A DNA stretch of 7,251 bases from JBDSYA01 sp039925865 (lineage in GTDB: Bacteria; Bacteroidota; Ignavibacteria; Tepidaquicellales; Tepidaquicellaceae), in contig JBDSYA010000030.1 in NCBI GenBank assembly GCA_039925865.1, positions 1 through 7,251 of the forward strand, read 5' to 3'. Of this stretch, positions 1-5,659 are shown piece by piece (within the stretch, counting starts at the first letter, position 1; every line of letters starts with the position of its first letter). The notes beneath the pieces were generated by a model. The model saw only the letters and a program-made list of their open reading frames with translations. It was not told the DNA's origin and searched no databases. The position numbers and the translations under genes are program-made.

Positions 1-1070
1 TCGGACAGATGGGTGAAGGATCACACGGTACTCAGACCTTATCTTTGGTTGCCGGATACAAACCGGGCAATCTAATTTCACCTGCATTCCGCTCCAGATA
101 TTTATTGGCAAAGACTGAAAATACTGAAAGCGAAACACCACTTGAAGAGGATAACTGGATCGCAGCAGCCGAATGGGCAGACAGTCTTGGTGCAGATATT
201 ATTACAAGTTCACTCGGATATATAGGCATGGATCAAGGCTCATCACATTCTTATGACTGGCAGTGGATGAATGGCGATAGTTGTCTGATAACAATAGGAG
301 CAGATCTCGCAGTTAATAAAGGGATTATCGTATGCAATTCAGCAGGCAACGAAGGCTTTCATTCCACACATAATACTTTAGGAGCTCCGTCAGACGGAGA
401 CAGCGTGATAGCAGTTGGATCGGTAAACTCTGACAAAAAACGTTCAGGTTTTTCTTCAGTCGGTTTAACTGTTGACGGAAGAATAAAACCTGATGTAGTT
501 GCACTAGGTAATGGAAATATAGTTGCACAATCAGGTCCAGGAAACACAGGCTACAGTTCAGGAAGCGGAACATCATACTCTTGTCCAATGACTGCCGGAG
601 TGTGCGCCGTAATTTTATCCGGTAATCGTAATCTTACTCCAATGCAAATGAAACAGGTGCTTACACAGACTGCTGACAGCTCATTTGCTCCTAACAGGAG
701 AAGAGGTTGGGGTCTGATAAATTGCTGGGAAGCTTTGAAACTTGCCAGAAATATAACCGGAACAGGAAGTAATAATAATATTTTAATACCTGAAAAATTT
801 GTATTAGATCAAAATTATCCTAATCCGTTCAATCCGGTTACAAAAATCAAATTTGTAATTCCGCAAAATGGATCATATCCTTCATTGAACGTAAAGCTTA
901 TAATTTACAATTCTCTTGGCAGGGAAATTTCCAATCTTTTAAACAACAGTCTCGCACCGGGAAGTTATCAAATCGAATTTGACGGAAGCGATCTCCCGAG
1001 TGGTGTATATTATTATAAACTTATATCAGATAATTTTTCAGATATAAAAAAAATGATACTGATTAAATAA
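1..1070 (+). CDS. Subtilisin-like (S8) serine protease with T9SS sorting domain, 5'-truncated by window edge
   Basis: This is the C-terminal part of a secreted subtilase. The frame is open to the left edge, and the codons at 3-8 continue the match to the paralogue downstream, so the ATG at 9 is an internal methionine and not the start. Numbering from that ATG, the catalytic His is H6 in SHGT (bases 24-26), the oxyanion-hole Asn is N114 in SAGN, and the nucleophile is S189 in GTSYSCP (bases 573-575). The catalytic Asp, prodomain and signal peptide must lie upstream of the window. A C-terminal domain of about 90 residues opens with QNYPNPFNP and ends in a basic KKMILIK tail. This is the pattern of a type A T9SS sorting domain, which directs export across the outer membrane and is normally cleaved off. 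SSVGLT replaces the usual SSVGPT of subtilases. The next gene, 105 bases on, is a paralogue. Family is certain; substrate is unknown. Confidence 0.93.
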   Translation, partial: GQMGEGSHGTQTLSLVAGYKPGNLISPAFRSRYLLAKTENTESETPLEEDNWIAAAEWADSLGADIITSSLGYIGMDQGSSHSYDWQWMNGDSCLITIGADLAVNKGIIVCNSAGNEGFHSTHNTLGAPSDGDSVIAVGSVNSDKKRSGFSSVGLTVDGRIKPDVVALGNGNIVAQSGPGNTGYSSGSGTSYSCPMTAGVCAVILSGNRNLTPMQMKQVLTQTADSSFAPNRRRGWGLINCWEALKLARNITGTGSNNNILIPEKFVLDQNYPNPFNPVTKIKFVIPQNGSYPSLNVKLIIYNSLGREISNLLNNSLAPGSYQIEFDGSDLPSGVYYYKLISDNFSDIKKMILIK

Positions 1071-1175
1071 CCGTAAAGAGAAATTTTTCAATTTAAATTT
1101 TTTTCATAGTTATATTTTTTAATGTAAACTATATTCAGTTAAGTCTTACAACCAAATCTTTAAAATATTAAGATC

Positions 1176-2963
1176 ATGAAAACATCAAAATCAATTTCTC
1201 CAATCGGCATATTTGTAGTTTCATTGATTACTGTATTTGTATTTAACGGGTTTGGATCACAGGATTCTAAGATTGGACAAAAACTTTCTAAGGAGATGGA
1301 CTCTAACCAGCCGGATGAATTAATGCTGGTCTGGATCTTTTTTAATGACAAAGGTACAAATTCGGAAAGAATGCTTTCACATCCGGAAATTTTCCTGACA
1401 AAAGAATCTATTGAAAGAAGAGTGAAGCGGGTTAAAAGCAGCAGTATAGCGGATGTAAGCGACCTTCCTTTGAGCAGTGAATATATTTCGGAGATCATTA
1501 ATTTAGGAATTAACATCAAACAAAAATCGAAGTGGTTCAATTCTGTTTCCTGTTACGCAAATAAAATTCAGATCCAAAGTTTAATAAAGAAAAATTTTGT
1601 GAAGAAGGCTGAGCTGGTTGTGAAATACAAAGGTAAATATGATCGGATTGAAAATATTGATGATAACGGAAGTGTTAATCAAAATTATACTGACAATGTA
1701 AATACTGAGGAGTATGGTCCTTCAATTGTTCAGGATTCAATAATAAATATTATTCCCGTTCATCAATCGGGAAATCGCGGTAATGGTGTTCTCATCGCAT
1801 CATTCGATGCAGGCTTTGATAATTTGCAGCATCCGTGTTTTGCACGAATGATCTCAAACGGATTAAGAACTTATGATTTTGTTAACGGTGATACGATTGT
1901 AGCTGATGGCACAGGCAGACTGGGTCAGGGTTTCCACGGTACTCTTACTCTTTCGCTGATAGCAGGTTATGATCCGGGATTTCTGATTTCTCCTGCATTT
2001 GATGCTAAATACATCCTTGCTAAAACTGAAAATACGCAAAGTGAAACTCCTCTTGAAGAGGATAACTGGATCGCTGCAGCAGAATGGGCAGACAGTCTGG
2101 GTGCTGATATAATTACATGTTCACTGGGTTACACAACATTTGAAGCTCCTTATGAAGAATATTCATATACCTGGGAATCAATGGACGGAAATACGGCGCG
2201 CATTACGAAAGCTGCAGACCTGGCAGTGGGCAAAGGTATTATTGTTGTAATCTCATCAGGGAATGCGGGCTTCAATTCAACCCACAATACATTAAGCGCT
2301 CCCGCTGATGGTGACAGTGTTATTACCGTTGGTTCTGTTAATACAAATCTTGACTGGTCAGCATTTTCCTCAGTAGGCCCGACTACAGACGGAAGAATAA
2401 AACCTGATGTAATGGCATTAGGCAGATTCAATTACTGTGCAAGAGTCGGCGCTGGAAATACCGGATATTCAAGCGGATCATTTGGCACCTCACTTTCATG
2501 TCCTATGATCGCCGGTGTTTGCGGATTAATACTTTCAGCAAATCCGGATCTTTCTCCCATTGAAGTAAGAGATATATTGAGGTCGACAGCAGGAAACAAT
2601 TTAAATCCAAATAACAGGATAGGATGGGGTATTGTGGATGCAGATGCAGCGGTTATAAAAGCACGTAATTTTTATAATTTCCTGGCCGAAGATTTCAGGC
2701 TTCAGCAAAATTATCCAAATCCCTTTAACCCTTCAACTACATTTAGATTTGATCTGAGAAAAAATGCAAACTTAAATCTTAATGTTTATGACATTAGCGG
2801 AAGGCTTGTTGTAAAAGTTTTGAATGACGCTTTCTATACAGCGGGCCGTAAAGAACTTCAATATAATTTTAATTCTTCCGGTATCAGCAGCGGTGTTTAT
2901 TTTTATTCACTGACGGCAAACGGCCAACATGTTGAATCCAGGAAAATGATTCTTGTAAAATAA
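1176..2963 (+). CDS. Secreted subtilisin-like (S8) serine protease with T9SS C-terminal sorting domain
   Basis: This is a complete 595-residue protease. Residues 1 to about 28 form a signal peptide: a short basic start, then a hydrophobic stretch around GIFVVSLITVFVF. Residues of about 48-150 resemble the prodomain of Bacteroidota-type subtilases, with LVWIFFNDKG, an ERRVKR segment and a WFNSVSCYA segment. The peptidase domain (about 180-500) carries the full triad: D211 in SFDAGF, H254 in GFHGT and S439 in GTSLSCP, plus oxyanion N363 in SSGN. Residues of about 508-595 form a type A T9SS sorting domain with QNYPNPFNPS and a terminal RKMILVK. The protein should enter the periplasm through Sec, leave through T9SS, and act outside the cell or on its surface. 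The start at 1176 puts the signal peptide at the N-terminus. There is no Shine-Dalgarno sequence upstream. It is a tandem paralogue of the truncated gene before it. Substrate is not predictable. Confidence 0.95.
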   Translation: MKTSKSISPIGIFVVSLITVFVFNGFGSQDSKIGQKLSKEMDSNQPDELMLVWIFFNDKGTNSERMLSHPEIFLTKESIERRVKRVKSSSIADVSDLPLSSEYISEIINLGINIKQKSKWFNSVSCYANKIQIQSLIKKNFVKKAELVVKYKGKYDRIENIDDNGSVNQNYTDNVNTEEYGPSIVQDSIINIIPVHQSGNRGNGVLIASFDAGFDNLQHPCFARMISNGLRTYDFVNGDTIVADGTGRLGQGFHGTLTLSLIAGYDPGFLISPAFDAKYILAKTENTQSETPLEEDNWIAAAEWADSLGADIITCSLGYTTFEAPYEEYSYTWESMDGNTARITKAADLAVGKGIIVVISSGNAGFNSTHNTLSAPADGDSVITVGSVNTNLDWSAFSSVGPTTDGRIKPDVMALGRFNYCARVGAGNTGYSSGSFGTSLSCPMIAGVCGLILSANPDLSPIEVRDILRSTAGNNLNPNNRIGWGIVDADAAVIKARNFYNFLAEDFRLQQNYPNPFNPSTTFRFDLRKNANLNLNVYDISGRLVVKVLNDAFYTAGRKELQYNFNSSGISSGVYFYSLTANGQHVESRKMILVK

Positions 2964-2980
2964 ATTAGTGTCTTACTAAT
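2964..2980 (+). terminator. Short hairpin directly after the protease stop codon (weak terminator candidate)
   Basis: ATTAGT (2964-2969) and ACTAAT (2975-2980) are perfect inverted repeats around a 5-base loop, starting at the base after the stop codon. The stem is short and AT-rich and is followed only by ATTTG, so it would be a weak intrinsic terminator at best. Its position between two functionally unrelated genes is the main support. Confidence 0.3.
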
Positions 2981-3037
2981 ATTTGATCTGCAAAGCATCA
3001 GGACGAAGGTATCTAATAACTGCAATATTAAGTAATT

Positions 3038-3045
3038 TAACTTTG
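3038..3045 (+). promoter_or_regulatory. Bacteroidota-type -7 element upstream of the beta-ureidopropionase gene
   Basis: TAACTTTG matches the Bacteroidota -7 consensus TAnnTTTG at every fixed position. I find no TTTG at the expected -33 distance, so only half of the promoter is visible. It would place transcription start near 3050 and give a leader of about 85 bases before the ATG at 3138. It would also exclude the in-frame GTG at 3045 as a start codon. Confidence 0.33.
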
Positions 3046-3137
3046 TGTTGTTTGCTCCAATTGAAAATGATTACAATCATTACGTATGTGATCAGTCAAC
3101 ACAGTTCTGTTTTTACTTTTTAATTAATAGAAATTTA

Positions 3138-4004
3138 ATGTCAAGAAAAATAAAATCAGGTTTAATTCAGATGAGTCTTCCCAAAACGGAAGGGGAAGGT
3201 ACAATTCAGGAAATTGTCGATGCTATGATCGATAAACACATACCATACATAGAAGACGCCGGCAAGAACGGCGTTCAGATATTATGCCTGCAGGAAATAT
3301 TTAATACTCCGTATTTCTGTCCGGGACAGGATAAAAAATGGTATGAATCTGCGGAGGCGGTACCCGGTCCTACAGTTGAAAAGATGCAGGAGTACGCGAA
3401 GAAATATAATATGGTAATGATCGTTCCTATTTATGAAAAAGAAAAGGCGGGATTTCTTTATAACACTGCGGCTGTGATCGATGCAGACGGAAGTTATCTG
3501 GGCAAGTACCGAAAAAATCATATTCCTCATACATCGGGTTTCTGGGAAAAATTTTTTTTCAAGCCGGGCAATCTCGGCTATCCGGTTTTTCAGACTAAGT
3601 ATTGCAAAGTCGGAGTTTACATTTGTTATGATCGTCATTTTCCTGAAGGCGCAAGGATACTGGGTTTGAACGGTGCTGAAATTGTTTACAATCCATCGGC
3701 AACAGTTGCGGGGCTTTCGCAATATTTATGGAAACTCGAACAGCCTGCTCACGCAGCAGCAAACGGATTTTTTATGGGCTGCATAAACCGGGTCGGAACG
3801 GAGAAGCCATGGAATCTCGGGAAGTTTTACGGTTCGTCTTATTTTGTTGATCCGCGCGGACAAATATTCGCGCAGGCATCGGAAGATCATGATGAACTTC
3901 TCGTAGCAGAGTTTGATCTTGATATGATTGATGAAGTCCGATCGACGTGGCAGTTCTTCAGAGACAGAAGACCTGAGACTTATGAGAAGATGACGGAATT
4001 GTAA
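3138..4004 (+). CDS. Beta-ureidopropionase (nitrilase superfamily)
   Basis: This enzyme hydrolyses N-carbamoyl-beta-alanine (or the 2-methyl form from thymine) to the beta-amino acid, CO2 and ammonia, the last step of reductive pyrimidine breakdown, in the cytoplasm. The 288-residue protein has the nitrilase-superfamily triad: E53 in CLQEIF, K126 in YRKNHIPH and C163 in VYICYDRHFPE. The blocks NGAEIVYNPSAT, INRVGTE and FYGSSY resemble the animal beta-ureidopropionases as I recall them, without their N-terminal extension and with a shorter loop before FYGSSY. The frame is open back to a GTG at 3045, but the extra 31 residues look unrelated to the family, so the ATG at 3138 was chosen. That start gives a typical SGLIQMS first strand. 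preT and preA follow on the same strand, which supports this substrate over the closest alternative, N-carbamoylputrescine amidase. Confidence 0.87.
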   Translation: MSRKIKSGLIQMSLPKTEGEGTIQEIVDAMIDKHIPYIEDAGKNGVQILCLQEIFNTPYFCPGQDKKWYESAEAVPGPTVEKMQEYAKKYNMVMIVPIYEKEKAGFLYNTAAVIDADGSYLGKYRKNHIPHTSGFWEKFFFKPGNLGYPVFQTKYCKVGVYICYDRHFPEGARILGLNGAEIVYNPSATVAGLSQYLWKLEQPAHAAANGFFMGCINRVGTEKPWNLGKFYGSSYFVDPRGQIFAQASEDHDELLVAEFDLDMIDEVRSTWQFFRDRRPETYEKMTEL

Positions 4005-4034
4005 TATTTTTAAAATTATTCTTACAATATTTTT
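3998..4034 (+). terminator. AT-rich hairpin with T-run at the end of the beta-ureidopropionase gene
   Basis: ATTGTAA (3998-4004, including the stop codon) pairs with TTACAAT (4022-4028). A T-run follows at 4030-4035. The 7-bp stem has one G-C pair and a 17-base loop, so it is thermodynamically weak. If it works, the hydrolase and preT are separate transcription units, in line with the promoter candidate just downstream. Confidence 0.3.
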
Positions 4035-4044
4035 TATAATCGGG

Positions 4045-4077
4045 TTTGTTTTTATGCTTCGTACAAATATAAATTCG
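4045..4077 (+). promoter_or_regulatory. preT: Candidate Bacteroidota-type promoter for preT
   Basis: TTTG at 4045-4048 is followed after 21 bases by TAAATTCG at 4070-4077. This differs from the Bacteroidota -7 consensus TAnnTTTG at one position, and the spacing is within the usual range. A sigma70-like reading of the same stretch (TTGTTT, 16 bases, TATAAA) is also possible. Transcription would start near 4084, leaving a leader of about 90 bases that includes the mini-ORF at 4149. The call is from visual consensus matching only. Confidence 0.35.
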
Positions 4078-4137
4078 CAGCATCTAACTCACCGAGTCGT
4101 CTTTATTTTTTATCAATTGGAAACGGAAAATTTCATC

Positions 4138-4166
4138 GAGGTAAGAAAATGGTTTTATTAAAATAA
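4138..4166 (+). promoter_or_regulatory. Shine-Dalgarno-like GAGGT and five-codon upstream ORF in the preT leader
   Basis: GAGGT (4138-4142) lies six bases before an ATG at 4149 that opens a five-codon ORF encoding MVLLK, with stop TAA at 4164-4166. The frame is the same as that of preT, whose ATG is at 4173. A second in-frame stop, TAG at 4170-4172, adjoins the preT start, so the mini-ORF cannot be an N-terminal extension. Ribosomes ending here would stop six bases before preT, which would allow translational coupling or reinitiation. Whether it is translated is unknown. Confidence 0.35.
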
Positions 4167-4172
4167 AATTAG

Positions 4173-5501
4173 ATGCAGGAATTTAACATACCGACAACTG
4201 AAGCCGAATTTGAAAAGAACTTTGCACAGATAAAACCCCTGATGAACGAAACTCAGGCGTATTATGAAAGTTCGAGGTGCTTATTCTGCTATGATGCTCC
4301 CTGTATAAGTGCCTGTCCGACACAAATTGACATACCGTTATTCATAAGACAGATTAACTCTGCAAATGTTTTTGGAGCAGCAAAAACAATTTATGATTCT
4401 AATTATTTCGGATACGCATGCGGGAAAGTTTGTCCGACTGAAGTTCTTTGTGAAGGTGCTTGTGTATATAATTTGCAGGAAGTGAAACCGATCGAGATAG
4501 GAAGACTGCAAAGTTTTGCAACATCAAAAGCCATCAGAGAAAATAAACAATTTTATCAGCAGGGAAAATCAAATGGAAAGAAAGTTGCGATCATCGGAGC
4601 AGGTCCGGCCGGTATATCATGCGCATGCGAACTCAGACAGCTTGGCTATGAAGTGGAAATATTTGAAGCAAAAGAAAAACCTTCAGGGCTGACTGTTTAC
4701 GGAGTTGCGCCATACAAAATTACAAATGGTGAAGTTTTTGATGAGATGGAATATCTTGAAAATCAATTTGGGTATAAAGTATTTTATAATTCTCCGGTAA
4801 AGAGTGAAGAAGATTTTAATAAACTGGAAAAAAAATATGACGCTATATTTTTAGGAATGGGACTGGGTCAAACATCTGATATTTTTATCAAAGGTGAAAA
4901 TCTTGAAAATTGCATTGGTGCTGTTGAATTTATTGCTGATCTGAGAATGAATAATGAAAATGTAAATACCGGAAGAAAAGTAATTGTTCTCGGAGGCGGC
5001 AATACTGCTATGGATGCGTCTTCAGAGTCAGCAAGGATGGGAGCGGAAGAAGTTATACTTGCATACAGGAGAGCTAAAGAAGAAATGGGAGCATATGATT
5101 TTGAATATGAACTTGCCAAAAAAGTCGGTGTAGAAGCAATGTTTAATGTTTCTCCTTTAGAAATTTTCGGATCCGGAAAAGTTGAAGGTGTGAAATTTAT
5201 AAGAACTCACATGGATAATGGAAAATTAGAAAATATAATTGGTAGTGAATTCATAGAACATTGCGATATGGTCATTAAAGCTACGGGACAGGCAAAACAC
5301 ACGGAGATCTTAAAAAGAATTTCAGGAAATGAGCTTGATGATAAGGGAAGGATAATTATTAATAAAGAAACTTATCAGACTACAAACCCAAAATTCTTTG
5401 CGGCGGGAGATATGGTTAGCGGAGGTGAGGAAGTTGTAAATGCAGTTGCAGATGCCACGAAAGCTGCAGGAAGTATACATAATTATTTGCAAGAAAATTA
5501 A
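4173..5501 (+). CDS. preT: Dihydropyrimidine dehydrogenase, PreT subunit (FAD, NAD(P)H, Fe-S)
   Basis: PreT takes electrons from a nicotinamide cofactor and passes them through FAD and [4Fe-4S] clusters to PreA for reduction of uracil and thymine. The 442 residues match the N-terminal half of mammalian dihydropyrimidine dehydrogenase and the GltD family. Cysteines 36, 39, 44, 48, 83, 87, 93 and 97 make up the Fe-S domain. Q113 in IGRLQSFA sits 16 residues after C97, the spacing of the glutamine ligand (Gln156) of the mammalian enzyme. The FAD Rossmann motif is GAGPAG at 142-147, the nucleotide-binding motif is GGGNTA at 274-279, and AAGDM near 410-414 is the second FAD contact. YRR follows the nucleotide motif; I cannot decide NADH versus NADPH from sequence. 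preA follows after 158 bases. GltD, the glutamate synthase small subunit, is the main alternative, but adjacent preA and Q113 favour PreT. No Shine-Dalgarno sequence precedes the start. Confidence 0.92.
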   Translation: MQEFNIPTTEAEFEKNFAQIKPLMNETQAYYESSRCLFCYDAPCISACPTQIDIPLFIRQINSANVFGAAKTIYDSNYFGYACGKVCPTEVLCEGACVYNLQEVKPIEIGRLQSFATSKAIRENKQFYQQGKSNGKKVAIIGAGPAGISCACELRQLGYEVEIFEAKEKPSGLTVYGVAPYKITNGEVFDEMEYLENQFGYKVFYNSPVKSEEDFNKLEKKYDAIFLGMGLGQTSDIFIKGENLENCIGAVEFIADLRMNNENVNTGRKVIVLGGGNTAMDASSESARMGAEEVILAYRRAKEEMGAYDFEYELAKKVGVEAMFNVSPLEIFGSGKVEGVKFIRTHMDNGKLENIIGSEFIEHCDMVIKATGQAKHTEILKRISGNELDDKGRIIINKETYQTTNPKFFAAGDMVSGGEEVVNAVADATKAAGSIHNYLQEN

Positions 5502-5525
5502 CGGTTGTTTAAAAAGTCAATTAAC

Positions 5526-5550
5526 TTTACCAAGCTAGGGGCTTGGGAAA
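5526..5550 (+). repeat. GC-rich hairpin in the preT-preA spacer
   Basis: CCAAGC (5530-5535) and GCTTGG (5541-5546) are perfect inverted repeats around the loop TAGGG. After an A-G mismatch the stem can extend by TTT/AAA (5526-5528 with 5548-5550). It stands out as the only GC-rich structure in a very AT-rich spacer. A run of A, not T, follows it, so it is not a normal intrinsic terminator on the + strand. It could stabilise the 3' end of the preT message or be a processing site (inference). Confidence 0.4.
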
Positions 5551-5575
5551 AAAGATCCTTTAAGAATTATTAACC

Positions 5576-5621
5576 ACAAATTTGTCAGAGTTTTTTAAAT
5601 ATATTTTTTTAAAAACTGTGA
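5576..5621 (+). promoter_or_regulatory. preA: Two dyad symmetries upstream of preA (possible operator)
   Basis: ACAAATTTGT at 5576-5585 is a perfect 10-base palindrome. Directly after it, arms at 5585-5595 and 5611-5621 (TCAGAGTTTTT and AAAAACTGTGA) form an inverted repeat with 10 of 11 positions paired, around an A/T-only spacer of 15 bases. Either could bind a dimeric regulator 40-80 bases before the preA ATG. In such AT-rich DNA chance dyads are common, so confidence is low. Confidence 0.28.
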
Positions 5622-5659
5622 ATCAGTGGTAGAACCGATCATAAATTTTAAATAATAAC

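Noticed and set aside
9..1070. The ATG at 9 as a true start of a short protease
   Set aside because: The frame is open to the left edge, the two codons before it continue the paralogue alignment, and a start here would remove the catalytic Asp, prodomain and signal peptide.
1071..1175. Promoter or terminator between the two protease genes
   Set aside because: No TTTG element and no stable hairpin can be seen there; only A/T runs are present.
3045..3137. A GTG start at 3045 giving beta-ureidopropionase a 31-residue N-terminal extension
   Set aside because: The extension does not resemble the family, the -7 element at 3038-3045 would put the transcript start after it, and ATG 3138 gives the normal N-terminus.
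3282..3722. Long antisense open frame inside the beta-ureidopropionase gene, and similar antisense frames in the other genes
   Set aside because: They are mirror frames of well-supported genes, with no recognisable domains and no start signals of their own.
5497..5574. Three copies of ATTAAC (5497, 5520, 5569) around the preT-preA spacer
   Set aside because: The spacing of 23 and 49 bases is irregular, the unit is only six AT-rich bases, and one copy includes the preT stop codon.
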